Position numbers and translations under genes: made by a program
In this document: positions 10,166 to 20,464 of the stretch, piece by piece
Position numbering within the stretch: the first letter of the stretch is position 1
Layout: the number at the start of each line of letters is the position of its first letter
NCBI GenBank assembly: GCA_032433765.1
Contig: JAVIAB010000159.1
Span: 59,744,043 to 59,808,042 of the forward strand
DNA: 64,000 nt
DNA from: Megaustenia siamemsis
Taxonomy: Eukaryota > Mollusca > Gastropoda > Stylommatophora > Ariophantidae
Reading direction: 5' to 3'
The notes under the pieces: model-generated
Told to the model about the DNA's origin: nothing
Database searches by the model: none
The model's input: only the letters and a program-made list of their open reading frames with translations

Positions 10166-10765
10166 TCTGTTCCTTACAATACAAATGAATGCAGGAGGCG
10201 AAGACGCACCTCACAGTACCACAGCTGGAAGTTTTGCAGCGACCCACAGCTGATGGCTAGCGCCAGGATCGGTGAACCAAAACCATCCAGACCCTGCTCC
10301 ACCTCTCCATGGTGCCTCTATAGACAGACTAACCTGTCTAGTCTAGCCAAGCGAGTAGGGATCGAAGAGGGAAGACAACCCGGTACTCAAAAATGTCATG
10401 CTGAAGTCGGATGTGTTGGGCCGAAAGGCGCAAATATCACAGTTATACTGCAAACCACAACACAACGCAGACACACCCTTTTAGTAGTCATTGCCCTTTT
10501 AAGGGCGGATGACGAAGAGATGTACTTCTTTAGTCATCTTGCGAACGCAAGCAAGCAAATGAATGCTGACAGATTGTTGCTTCTTTATGTCTCCTGTTTG
10601 TGGCGCTGTCGTCTGTTCTTAATAAAATATAATACATGATGGCAGAGTATTAGTGACTCACCTGTTTAGATTACATTCACATCTGTAGTGGTATCGTGTT
10701 GCATATTTGCATCCTGACATGCTGCTATTGGTTGTTCGTTCTTGCATGTGTATCGTATGCTGACA
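10166..10765. repeat. Repeat Y and unassigned flank
   Basis: About 10235-10430 is related to 11640-11790 (shared CAGGATCGGTGAACC-like and GAAGAGGG..CGGTA blocks), so it is a dispersed repeat. The rest is unassigned. An open frame of 178 codons from 10103 spans the LINE-B junction and is not a gene. Confidence 0.4.
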
Positions 10766-10767
10766 TT

Positions 10768-11569
10768 GAGTCATAGCTGTCGGCCAGTTATAGCTGTCGT
10801 CGAGTTATAGCTGTCGTCGAGTTATAGCTGTCGGCGAGTTATAGCTGTCGTCGAGTTATAGCTGTCGTTGAGTTATAGCTGTCGGCGAGTTATAGCTGTC
10901 GGCGAGTTATAGCTGTCATTGAGTTATAGCTGTCGGCGAGTTATAGCTGTCGGCGAGTTATAGCTGTCGACGAGTTATAGCTGTCGGCGAGTTATAGCTG
11001 TCGGCGAGTTATAGCTGTCGGCGAGTTATACCTGTCATTGAGTTATAGCTGTCGACCAGTTATAGCTGTCGTTGAGTTATAGCTGTCGTCGAGTATTAGC
11101 TGTCATTGAGTTATAGCTGTCGTCGAGTTATAGCTGTCGTTGAGTTATAGCTGTCGTCGAGTTATAGCTGTCATTGAGTTATAGCTGTCGTCGAGTTATA
11201 GCTGTCATTGAGTTATAGCTGTCGTCGAATTATAGCTGTCATTGAGTCATAGCTGTTACCGAGTTATAGCTGTCATTGAGTCATAGCTGTTACCGAGTTA
11301 TAGCTATCATTGAGTTATAAATGGCATCGAGTCATAGCCGTCGTTAAGCCATAGCTATCATCAAGTGAAAGCCGTCGTTGAGCTATAACTGTCATCGAAT
11401 CAAAGCTAACATCAAGTATTAGCTGTAATCGGGTCATAGGCATCATTGAGCCATAGCTGTCATTGAGCTATAGCTGTCATTAAGCCATAGCAACCATTGA
11501 GCCATATCTGCCATTAAGCCATAGCTATCATTGAGCCATAGCTGTCACTGAGTCATAGATGTCATCAAG

Positions 11570-11570
<1 letters not shown>
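10768..11570. repeat. 17-bp minisatellite (GAGTTATAGCTGTCGTC)
   Basis: About 47 units of 17 bp. The first 30 are highly alike and differ mainly in the GTC/GGC/ATT triplet; towards 11300-11570 they decay. Units contain the near-palindrome TATAGCT. It ends in an (AT)n run at 11572-11602. Confidence 0.9.
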
Positions 11571-11601
<31 letters not shown>

Positions 11602-11602
11602 C

Positions 11603-11955
11603 ATTAAATCATAGCCGCCGTTGAGCCATAGCTGTAAGTTCAGTCATAGCTGACAGCTGGAGTCAGGATCAGTGAACTAGAACTGACCAAGACCCTATAC
11701 AGACTCACTCTTGTTGTCAGGGAATCAGCTTAGCTGGTTTGGTTGAAGAGGGGCGGCAAATCTCGGTATTTTAAAACGACGACCTAAATCGGATATTTTG
11801 CTTCAAAAAAAAAAAAAGATAGAAAAATACCCTAGCCATGTTTTGTAGACCCCAAAATAATGGGATCTATATTCACTTAATGTCATCTTAAATACAGTCG
11901 GAGGTGGACAAGGAGTAATCGACGCGCAAACGGAGAAGAAAATACGAATAATAAT
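11603..11955. repeat. Repeat Y copy and spacer
   Basis: 11640-11790 resembles 10235-10430. The remainder has an A run (11805-11817) and no gene. Confidence 0.35.
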
Positions 11956-11957
11956 CT

Positions 11958-12178
11958 GTCTGTCTGTGTGCCTGTCTGTTTGTTTGCCTGCCTGCCTTTC
12001 TGTCTGTCTGTTTGTCTGTCTGTCTGCTTGCCTGCCTGCCTATCTGCCTGCCAGTGTGGCTGTCTGTCTGTCTGTTTGCCTGCCTGCCTGTCTGCCTGCA
12101 TGTCTGTCTGCCTGTCTGCCTGCCTGTCTGCCTGCCCTACCTGTCTGTCTATCTGTCTGTCTGTCTGTTTGTCTGTCG
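11958..12178. repeat. (CTGT/CTGC)n tetranucleotide array
   Basis: About 55 tetranucleotides. It abuts the 3' end of LINE-E, whose other copies end in (ATAG)-type tetranucleotides, so it is probably an expanded LINE tail. Cysteine-rich open frames across it are artefacts. Confidence 0.85.
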
Positions 12179-12179
12179 A

Positions 12180-12390
12180 GCCATAGTCTGCCCATAGGGC
12201 ATAGAACCAGAAACTCTTTCCCTATTGGGTTATTATCTCTTCCCATCACATGTCCAACATATGTCCATCGTCTTTTCTTGATTACTGATAATAGATTAGA
12301 GGTTGATTGGCGATTTCTCTAATTTCCTCGTTTGTTTTGAAATCGTTCCACGCTGTGCCAAGTATTTTCCTTAGACATTTAATTTCAACT
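12180..12390 (-). mobile_element. LINE-E fragment
   Basis: The minus strand reads LGTAWNDFKTNEEIREIANQ and the 3' CATAGGGCATAG block, as in the LINE-E copies at 58.8 and 60.2 kb. It is internally deleted. Confidence 0.65.
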
Positions 12391-12720
12391 GCGGGGGACT
12401 GGTTAGTTGGTCTGGAGGCAAGACGCCGGCCTTGAGACAGAGAGGTTGTGAGTTCAAATCCTGGCTGAACTAGTTCTGATCTTCATTTATAATTTCTCTC
12501 TGTGGTAACCTCCCCTGGTTTCAATAGGGAGACCCGGCTGAACATCTGTTACTCATCGACGAAAAAAAAATATGAGTACCTCCGAAGACGGAGTTATCTG
12601 CCTGTACGGCGAGGGACCCCTGTGCACACGGCTGCCAGGGAAAAATTAATTAACACGCAAAATTCAGTTCCTAGTCTCTAGTGACTTCGTCAGAGGTAAA
12701 AGCTGGTGAACGAAAAAACT
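12391..12720 (+). mobile_element. SINE-3 (tRNA-headed SINE)
   Basis: A-box-like TGGTTAGTTGG and B-box-like GAGTTCAAATCC about 60 bases apart, then a body with TATGAGTACCTCCGAAGACG and an end block ACTTCGTCAGAGGTAAAAGC before an A-rich tail. Other copies are at 29120 (interrupted), 41655 and 46090 (both minus). Confidence 0.75.
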
Positions 12721-12777
12721 AAAAAAAATCAAAAATAAAAACAAAAATAAATGCGCTCAATTTTGTTTCTATGTCTT

Positions 12778-12852
12778 CTGTCGAAGAGATAGTCTGTCGA
12801 AGAGATAGTCTGTCGAAGAGATAGTCTGTCGAAAAGATAGTCTGTCGAAGAC
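12778..12852. repeat. 16-bp tandem repeat (GTCGAAGAGATAGTCT)
   Basis: Five near-identical units. Confidence 0.85.
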
Positions 12853-12969
12853 TGTTTTCCAGCTCTCGCATGAATAATAATGCACAACTGTTTGTTTTCA
12901 TCACAAATTTGTATTTTAGTTATAATCTTCGACAATGTTTTCAACATGAAGATTTGCAGAGAATAAGAG

Positions 12970-13612
12970 ACCAACATAAAAAGGGGGCTCCAAAGAAACA
13001 GAAAAAAAAAAGAAAAGAAACATTCGACATTTTTCGGGCACATCATGAGAAGAGGGAAATTGGATTATTTGGTTTTCTTCTTCCTCTTCTTCTTTCCTTC
13101 CTCATCTGCCTTTCATCGTCGAGGGGAGATATGATTTGCGGTCTTTTGCTCCTCTGTTCGCCTCTGCTGCTGTTATTTTTCCTAGTGCTTCTAATATTCC
13201 ATCGATCCATCTTTTTCGTGGTCGACCCTTGGGTCTGGTGTTCTCACGTTTGCTGAAGGCTCGTTGTGTTGTGTTTTAATCATTCTGCCTTGTCACGTGG
13301 CCAAACCATTTTATCTGTTGTTTCCTTATATATTCTATGGCGGGCGCTATTCTTAGCTTTTTTCTCAGTTTTTCATTTCTGATCTTATCTCTCAGACTGT
13401 TTCCTGTCATTCGTCTAACACATTTCATCTCTGTAGAGGTTATTTTCTTATTGTTCTTGCATCTAGGGTCCAGGTCTGGCATTGGTAGCACAACGTTGGA
13501 GTGAAGATTATTTGGGTTTAACTAGCAAAATAGAGAGAAAAAGAGATTGCGGACAAGGAGAAAAGATATTAGATACCTTGGTGTCATGGTATGAAAAATT
13601 GTCAACTGTTCT
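12970..13612 (+). mobile_element. LINE-A fragment split by LINE-C
   Basis: 12970-13072 and 13506-13612 are consecutive parts of LINE-A, reading HKKGAP and then a KIERKRD..EKILDTLVSW block. GATTATTTGG (13063-13072 and 13506-13515) is duplicated around the inserted LINE-C. Confidence 0.7.
13073..13505 (-). mobile_element. LINE-C inserted in LINE-A
   Basis: Minus-strand LINE C-terminus with blocks LDPRCKNNKKITSTEMKC, VRRMTGNSLRDKIRNE and KQQIKWFGHVTRQ. Its 3' tail is GAAGAGG-rich. A 10-bp target duplication flanks it. Confidence 0.75.
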
Positions 13613-13658
13613 TGTAGCGTTTATTGAAGGTTCGTTGTGTTGTGCTTTGATCTTTCTA

Positions 13659-13922
13659 AGGAACAGGCAACTAATTACAGAGCTGCGGTAAAGCTGGTAG
13701 CAAGGAGCTAGTAATGGGGTGTGGTACACACTCCAAGGCATGGTGACAGCTTTACAAAAAGGTTCGACATGTAGCTATAGATATTTGTGCCTCCCCGTGT
13801 GTTGTTGTTGTCCCCGTATTCTGAAGAAGGCTGCAAGCCGAAACGTCAGTATTTTATTGTGTTCCTTTTTTGTAAAGCTGTCACCATATCTTGGAGTGTA
13901 TACCACACCCCATTACTGAGTC
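13659..13922 (+). mobile_element. 264-bp fold-back PLE derivative
   Basis: The two ends are inverted copies of the PLE terminus (GGTGTGGTACACACTCCAAG on the left, CTTGGAGTGTATACCACACC on the right). The left end also carries the CGGTAAAGCTGGTAGCAAGG tail seen only at the right end of the full element. Between them is the hammerhead-like core CTGAAGA..GCCGAAACGTC at about 13822-13848. A perfect 13-bp target duplication flanks it. No coding sequence remains. Confidence 0.75.
13815..13853 (+). ncRNA. Hammerhead-like motif in short PLE derivative
   Basis: CTGAAGA, stem GGCT-GCA-AGCC, GAAAC, GTC. Compared with the full element (GGCC/GGCC) the outer pair changes on both strands (C to T and G to A), keeping the hairpin. 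That is one covariation in favour of a selected stem. Confidence 0.45.
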
Positions 13923-14101
13923 TTTGATCTTTCTACCATATCACGAGGCCAAACCCTTTTATCTGTTGTTTCTTTATGTACACTATGGTGGGAATAATTA
14001 TTAGCTTTTTTCTCAATTCTTCATTTCCTATCTTATCACTCAGGCTGTTTCCTTTCATTTGTCTAATATATTACATCTCGGTAGTCGCGCGTATGAAGAT
14101 T

Positions 14102-14309
14102 GGGGAATAGGCAAATAATTGCGATGCTGCGGTAAAGCTGGTAGCAAGGAACCAGTGGTAGGGAGTGTTAAACACTCCAAGGTATGAAGACAGCTTTACA
14201 AGGGACGAACACAACACAATGCGAAAACGTCAGCATTGTTTTGTGTTCCTCCCTTGTAAAGCTGCCTTCATACCTTGGAGTGTTTAACACTCTCCACCAC
14301 TGGTTCCTC
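14102..14309 (-). mobile_element. 208-bp fold-back PLE derivative
   Basis: The inverted ends (AGTGTTAAACACTCCAAGGT and ACCTTGGAGTGTTTAACACT) pair over about 60 bases around a short centre that keeps only CGAAAACGTCAGCATT of the core. The target duplication CGTATGAAGATT is at 14090-14101 and 14310-14321. It begins with the PLE tail in reverse. Confidence 0.75.
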
Positions 14310-14321
14310 CGTATGAAGATT

Positions 14322-14760
14322 AACCATTTCAGTTAGTCGGAAACATTGGTCGTTAGTTCATGGTTACAGTTGTAATAAGCAAAGAGATTAATTGAGTTAA
14401 CTTGCTGGTGCTATCTTCTCTAACACAGGACATCGTGTGTCTGTTTTAACATCTGAAGCAAGAGATACGTGCCAGACAAAACAGGAATCATCGATCGTTG
14501 AGTCATAGCTTCAACATGTTGCCACTTCGCCACGTTTCACATCAATAAACACCGCGGTCTGTGAATCACGGCACAGGGGACGTGAGTGCAAGCGTTCTAA
14601 CTACCTCAATTAATGTCAAGACTGTAGCAATATCATTAGCATAACAAACATTACCAGATTTAGATTGTATAATCCGAAAAAGTAATATGATCATAGAAGA
14701 TCTTTTTTTTCATTAAAAAAATATAGTTTTTATGACATTCGTGAAGATTTAATCATCAGT
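14322..14760. other. Unassigned region
   Basis: No repeat family of this window recognised and no convincing ORF. Confidence 0.4.
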
Positions 14761-14764
14761 TTGC

Positions 14765-16108
14765 ATGTCATTTGCAGAACGTTGCATTCACCACATCCCG
14801 TCAGAAAGTAGGTCTGTCTCTAGCCAGATCTCCCACAGAACGTTGCATTCACTACAGCCCGTGTGAAAGTAGGTCTGTCTCTAGCCAGATCTCCCACAGA
14901 ACGTTACATTCACCACAAGCCGTCTGAAAGTAGGTCTGTCTCTAGCCAGATCTCCCACAGAACGTTGCATTCACCACATCCCGTCTGAAAGTAGGTCTGT
15001 CTCTAGCCAGATCTCCCACAGAACGTTGCATTCACCACAACCCGTCTGAAAGTAGGTCTGTCTCTAGCCAGATCTCCCACAGAACGTTACATTCACCACA
15101 AGCCGTCTGAAAGTAGGTCTGTCTCTAGCCAGATCTCCCACAGAACGTTACATTCACCACAACCCGTCTTAAAGTATGTATGTCTCTAGCCAGACCTCCC
15201 ACTGAACGCTGCATTCACTACAAGCTCATCTGTAAGAATGTCTGTCTCTAGCCAGATCTCCCACAGAACGTTGCATTCACCACAACCCGTCTGAAAGTAG
15301 GTCTGTCTCTAGCCAAATCTCCCACAGAACGTTACATTCACCACAACCCGTCTTAAAGTATGTATGTCTCTAGCCAGATCTCCCACTGAACGCTGCATTC
15401 ACTACAAGCTCATCTGTAAGAATGTCTGTCTCTAGCCAGATCTCCCACAGAACGTTGCATTCACCACAACCGTCAGAAAGTATGCATGTCTCTAGCCAGA
15501 TCTCCCACAGAACGTTGCATTCACTACAGCCCGTGTGAAAGAATGTCTGTCTCTAGTCAGATCTCCCACAGAACGTTGCATTCACCACAGTACGTCTGAA
15601 AGTGTGTTTGTCTCTAGCCAGATCTCCATCAGAACGTTGCATTCACCACAGCGCGTTTGAAAGTATGTTTGTCTCTAGCCATATCTCCCACAGAACGTTG
15701 TATTCATTACAGCCCGTCTGATGGAATCTCTGTCTCTAGTCAGTTCTCACAAAAAACGTTGCATTCACCACAGCCCGTCTGAAAGTATGTCTTTAGCTAG
15801 ATCTCCCACAGAACGTTGCATTCACCACAGCCCGTTGAAAGAATGTCTGTCTCTGGCCGGATCTCCCAAAGTACGTTGCATTTACTACGGCCAGTCTGAA
15901 AGAATCTCAGTCTCTAGTCAGATCTCCCACATAACGTTGCATTCACCCCAGCCCGTTGAAAGAATGTCTGTCTATAGCTAGATCTCCCACAGAACGTTGC
16001 ATTCACCCCAGCCCGTTGAAATAATCTCAGTCTCTAGTCAGATCTCACACATAACGTTGCATTCACCACAGCCCGTCTGAAAGTATGTCTGTTTCTAGCC
16101 AGATCTCC
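14765..16108. repeat. 61-bp satellite
   Basis: About 22 units of 61 bp, of the form CAGATCTCCCACAGAACGTT + GCATTCACCACAACCCGTCT + GAAAGTAGGTCTGTCTCTAGC. The period was measured between 14825 and 14886. Left units are nearly identical, and a pair of variant units recurs (15185-15240 and 15365-15420), so blocks were duplicated together. Right-hand units are more diverged. Confidence 0.92.
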
Positions 16109-16870
16109 CACTTCTTCTGTTGTTATGTTCAAGGTCCTCTTGATATCTTGAAACCACCTTCTCGGTCTGCCCCTGATGAGTCGCCCAGAAATCATACATT
16201 TCGTTATTATTTTTTTCCAGACCGCTGTCTTTTGACGTGGCCATAGTATTTTAATTTACTATGTAGAATGGTATTGATAAGCCAGTTCTTTTTAAAGTTT
16301 AAATCTTTCAGCATGTCTTCATTGCTCTTTTTCATTATCCAAGGTATTTAACTCTTTCCGTACGTTTGGCCGCACTGTGCGCCATGCCGATTTCGGCAGC
16401 GCACATTTCGCCGCATAGTGCGTCACTCTCAATTTGATTGGTGGGAACCGCCATCAAACAATATTCTTTTTACATGTCTTGTATCATCTTGGTATTGGTG
16501 AAACCTAATACCTTATCCAATTGTATAAAAATTCATGTATAATGTTATATGTAAGATAAATATAAATAATATAATAATTATATATTAATAAATAGATTGA
16601 TTCTTAAAACCATGAAAAATGTTGTCTCTGAAATCTCTTACGTTGATTCGGTAAAGAAAAAAAAAAACGTCCATATGGAAAGAGTTAAGTACTTGTCTGT
16701 AGCATTTTATTTCCAATGAATCAATTTTCTTTCTTGCTGTTTGAGAGATAGTCCATGATTCACAACCATATGTTGCTATCGAGAAGATACATGGCATCAG
16801 TAATTCTAATTTTTACTGTCTTGCTTGTGTTGTGCCACGTGATCTTGGTGGCGTTTAATTTATTGAAGAA
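16109..16870 (-). mobile_element. LINE-J fragment split by a TTAA-flanked MITE
   Basis: 16109-16347 and 16689-16870 join into a LINE RT C-terminal region on the minus strand (YGCESWTISQTARKKIDSLE). A related piece lies at 47150-47340. Confidence 0.65.
16352..16684. mobile_element. piggyBac-like MITE, 333 bp
   Basis: Flanked by TTAA on both sides (16348-16351, 16685-16688). The ends are inverted: CTCTTTCCGTACG versus GGAAAGAG, with CTCTTTCCATATGGACG on the reverse. A subterminal segment is rich in palindromes (TGCCGATTTCGGCA). No transposase. TTAA target and CTCTTT-type ends fit a piggyBac-type non-autonomous element; the superfamily call is inference. Confidence 0.65.
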
Positions 16871-16977
16871 TTAAAACAAGACATTTAAGGCATCAACAAA
16901 TATAGAGCATGTTCTCCCATTCTCACAAATTAGCGCGTTCTTCATGTTCCCGCTAGAAATGATGAATTAAATTACAA

Positions 16978-17452
16978 TGATAAACACATTTAGAACGATG
17001 TGTGCGCGCGCTCGCGTGTGTGCGTGTAAGTGTGTGTATGAGTGTGTGTGAGTGTATGTGTATGTGCGAGTGTATGTGTGTGAGTGTGTGTGTGAGTGTA
17101 TGTGTGTGAGTGTGTGAGTGCGTGTGAGTTTCAGTATGTGTATGTGTGAGTGTGTGTGAGTTTCAGTATGTGTGTGCGAGTGTGTGTGAGTTTGAGTATG
17201 CATGTGTGAGTGTGTGTGTGTGAGTGTATGTGTGTGAGTGTGTGTGTGTATATGTGTGTGTTTGAGTGTGTGTGTGAGAGTGTGTGAGTGTGTTTGTGTT
17301 TGTGTTTAGTATGTGTGTGTGATTGTGTCTGTGTATGTGTCTGAGTATATTTGTGTGAGTATGTTTGTGTTTGAGTGTGTGTGTCTGAGTGTGTATGTCT
17401 GTGAGTGAGTGTGCATGAGTGTATATGTATGTGTGTGAATGTATGTGAGTGT
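16978..17452. repeat. TG-rich array (GAGTGTGTGTG types)
   Basis: Imperfect GT repeats with GAGTG and GTATG interruptions. Histidine/threonine-rich open frames on the minus strand are artefacts. Confidence 0.9.
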
Positions 17453-17454
17453 CA

Positions 17455-17812
17455 TTGCCATTTCTGCCAACCCATTCTCTTAAACTGTCTGCTATTTTCT
17501 CTCTTTGCTTCCCTCTATCTCTTCGTCCTTCTATTTTTCCAGTTGTTACAATATATTCCAGTTGTTCTCTTCTCATTACATGGCCAAAAACATGATGATT
17601 GTTTCTTTCTAATATTGGAAATTAGCTCTCTTTTTGCTTTGGCTTCTTTCAGAATGTTTTCATTACTCTTCTTGGCTGTCCATGGTATTCTCAACATTCT
17701 TCTGTAAAACCACATTTCTACAGACTCCAGTGATTTTCTTGTCTGTTGTTTTATTGTCCATGATTCACATCCATATGTTAAGACTGGCTCTACATAACAT
17801 TTAAGAATGTGG
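17455..17812 (-). mobile_element. LINE-B fragment
   Basis: Minus-strand blocks VEPVLTYGCESWTIKQQTRK and YRRMLRIPWTAKKSNENIL. The usual 3' end is replaced by the TG array. Confidence 0.75.
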
Positions 17813-17814
17813 CG

Positions 17815-18265
17815 ATTCATGATTGTACAAAGAAGTTACGACGGTGGTTTTCTGTTGCCTTCCGTCGGTTTGTTTACGGTTGGCTCCGCTAGCCTTTGAC
17901 TAAAAAGTCTCGCCCACAAGGCAGTGGGGTTGTTTTACTTCGGGGTACCCTCCCTTAGCCTTTTACTCTCCCGAGCTTATCTGCAAGGCAGCAGGGCAGC
18001 CACAGGTTGTACTGTTTACTGCATGCAGTAGCAGGTAAAATGACCTGACCTGACTATATTGTTATATAATAGTATATAATTGATTGTAGTATAGAGTGCA
18101 AGGCAACAAGAAATTGAGGATCCGTTTACATGACCCGTAAAACTACTGATAGGCATCACATTACCTGTCTCACGCGAGTCCTTGAGGGCGACATTAACTT
18201 GATACACCTCTTGGCACAGGTAACACACAACACGGTTATTAGATCTATTTGAAATTTGGATTTTT
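17815..18265. other. Unassigned region
   Basis: GC-richer block 17820-18040 ending in ACCTGACCTGAC, then AT-rich sequence. It may be another short repeat, but no second copy is visible here. Confidence 0.3.
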
Positions 18266-18271
18266 AGTTAC

Positions 18272-18592
18272 AGTCTGATAAGATCAGAAATGAAGAACTG
18301 AGAATAAAGCTAGGAATACCCCCCGCCATAGAATATATAAAGAAACAACAGATAAAATGGTTTGGCCATGTGACAAGGCAGAAAGAACAAAACACAACAC
18401 AGCGAGCTTTCAACAAACGTTGTGAGAACACCAGACTCAAGGGTCGACCACGAAAAAGATGGGTCGATGGAATATTAGAAGCACTAGGAAACATAACAGC
18501 AGCAGAGGCGAACAGAAGAGCAAAAGACCGCAAATTATATCTCCCCTCGACGCTGAAAGGCAGATGAGGAAGGAAAGAAGAGGAAGAAGTTA
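18272..18592 (+). mobile_element. LINE-C 3' region
   Basis: Plus-strand reading includes KKQQIKWFGHVTRQKEQNTT and GRPRKRWVDGILEALGNITA, ending in a GGAAAGAAGAGGAAG tail. One frameshift near 18420. Confidence 0.75.
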
Positions 18593-18634
18593 CAGTCTCG
18601 TAATATTTTTCCAAAATGTTTTCATAATTTGCGT

Positions 18635-18955
18635 TTCAGCGTCGAGGGGAGAGTCATTTTGTGTTCTTTTACTCTTCTGTTGGCCTTACCTGCTGTTATG
18701 TTTATTTGTGTTCATAATAATCCGCCAATCCATCTTTTACTCTTCTGTGGGCCTTACCTGCTGTTATGTTTATTTGTGTTCATAATATTCCGCCAATCCA
18801 TCTTTTACTCTTCTTTTGATCTTACCTGTTATTATATTTACTTGTGTTCCTAATGTACCGCATTTCCATCTTTTCTTCTTCTGTTGGCCTTACCTGCTAT
18901 TATGTTTATTTGTTTCCCTAATATTCCACCAATCCCTCTATTTATGATCTATGAG
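18635..18955. repeat. 68-bp tandem repeat derived from LINE-C
   Basis: About four and a half units; starts at 18734 and 18802 give the 68-bp period. The unit matches the LINE-C antisense segment CTTTTGCTC..TCTGTTCGCC through CCATCGATCCATC found once at about 13140-13215. The LINE-C block GTCGAGGGGAGA lies immediately to its left. Confidence 0.8.
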
Positions 18956-19161
18956 AGGAAGGAAGATGTATAAAAACAGAAGGAACCGAATGAAGAAGTA
19001 GAGAAGAAAGAAAAGGATGAAGAGTGAGGAAGTATTTAAAACTCTTTACTGTCCTCTAATTTAACGGATTCCTTCATTGTGCATCTTTGCTAGCACTCAC
19101 ATGACTACCTAAAGTACATGAGAGATCACAACCTGGGAAGAGATATTACTGAGACACACAA
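18956..19161. other. Unassigned spacer
   Basis: Purine-rich 18960-19040, otherwise nothing recognised. Confidence 0.35.
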
Positions 19162-19165
19162 TTAA

Positions 19166-19965
19166 CTCTTTCTGTACGGAAGCTTTTTATCGACACAACG
19201 GAAGAGATTTCAAAGACAAAATTGTTCATGGTTTTAAGAGTCAATCTACATATTTATATTTGTCTAACATATAACATATTATATTTGCATTTTTAGATAT
19301 TTGAACAAGGTATTAGATTTCAATGAAAAATATCTTATGCAACAAATCTATGTCAATAAAAATGAGAAAGAGAGTTCATCGGTGCTATGTAGAACCAATT
19401 CTGACCTATGGAAGCGAATCATGGACAGTAGACAAACAAATGAAAAAACGATTAGAGACCACAGAGATGGGATTTCTCAGAAAAATGTTGAAAGTTCCCT
19501 GGACAGCTAAAATGACCAATGAGGAAGTTCTCAAAGAGGCCAACACGAAAAGGGAGCTCTTAAAAAAAACATCAGAAAGAAGCAATCAACATTTTTCTGA
19601 CACATCATGAGTAGAGCAAAGTTGGAATACTTGGTTACAACTGGCAAAATAAAAGGAAAGAGAGATCGTGAACGACAAAGAGAGAAAATACTGTTTAGCT
19701 TGGTGTCATGGCATGGAAAACAGTCAACAACAGAACTGATGCGATGCACTGTAGATAGAAGATTGTGGAAGGACATGATCGCCTACGCCAACCGGTATGG
19801 TACATGATGATGATGATTAGATTTCACAAATATCTTGATGATACAAAACATGTAAAAAGAGTATGGTTTGATGGCGTTCACATTAATCAAATTGAGCGTG
19901 GCGCACTATGTGGCGAAACGTACGATGCCGAAATCGGCATGGCACACAGTGTGGTGAAACGATAT
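19166..19965. mobile_element. Second piggyBac-like MITE, split by LINE-A
   Basis: Begins after TTAA at 19162-19165 with CTCTTTCTGTACGG. It is the reverse of the copy at 16352-16684 (shared ATGGTTTTAAGA block and CCGAAATCGGCATGGC). It is interrupted by LINE-A at 19323-19815. The far end is eroded and no second TTAA was located. Confidence 0.6.
19323..19815 (+). mobile_element. LINE-A inserted in the MITE
   Basis: Plus-strand blocks NKSMSIKMRKRVHRCYVEPI, LTYGSESWTVDKQMKKRLET and LRKMLKVPWTAKMTNEEVL, with a 3' GATGATGAT tail. Perfect 11-bp target duplication ATTAGATTTCA at 19312-19322 and 19816-19826. 5'-truncated; one frameshift near 19570. Confidence 0.8.
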
Positions 19966-20024
19966 AGAACACAGAATGTGACAGTATTGCATCATAAACA
20001 TAGTAGTTGTAGTTAGTAAAGCCC

Positions 20025-20460
20025 CAGTATCCAAACAAACGAATTAAAATTCATAATTGCTCAACCGTCCGTTCCAGTGGATTCATCAGAATTACCATCT
20101 CATCTCATTGAAGGATCTAAACAAAGAAAGGCAGCTGCAGTCACTATCATAGCAGCTACAGCACATGCCAAAAGACGTAAGGCGTAACCGCACCGAAAGT
20201 GAACACAGCCGAACTTTCCTTCGCCATACAACATCATCATTCATCGTAAACTATCAAAATATCTAAACACGATCCGGATGAAATACACAGCTCACGGTGT
20301 GCCCTGAGCACTATACTCAGTAGCTCTGGTAGCAGACCGGACTTGAATATAAGGAAACTGCAACAAGGAACACTTTTCAAACAGAGCCTCAACGGTTCAT
20401 GTCGCCTATCCGCCATATTGACCGAAAGTCCTAAACATAGTGCAAGTCAGACATTGATAA
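20025..20460 (+). mobile_element. Repeat X, second near-full copy
   Basis: Opposite orientation to the copy at 9518-9950 and similar along its whole length (for example ATAATTGCTCAACCG, GAAACTGCAACAAGGAACAC). Copies are diverged by many substitutions, so the family is not new. Confidence 0.6.
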
Positions 20461-20464
20461 AAAT

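Larger units (their letters stand above)
13612..14090 (-). mobile_element. Second LINE-C fragment, split by a PLE derivative
   Basis: 13612-13658 and 13923-14090 are adjacent in LINE-C. The target duplication TTTGATCTTTCTA (13646-13658, 13923-13935) brackets the insertion. Confidence 0.7.

Noticed and set aside
10103..10639. 178-codon plus-strand frame
   Set aside because: Starts in antisense LINE-B and runs into repeat Y and unassigned sequence. No domain or codon pattern supports a gene.
11966..12322. Cysteine-rich frames suggestive of small secreted proteins
   Set aside because: Tetranucleotide (CTGT/CTGC)n array read in several frames; no signal peptide plus mature pattern and no start context.
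14765..16108. CRISPR-like regular repeats
   Set aside because: Head-to-tail satellite units with no unique spacers, in a eukaryotic context.
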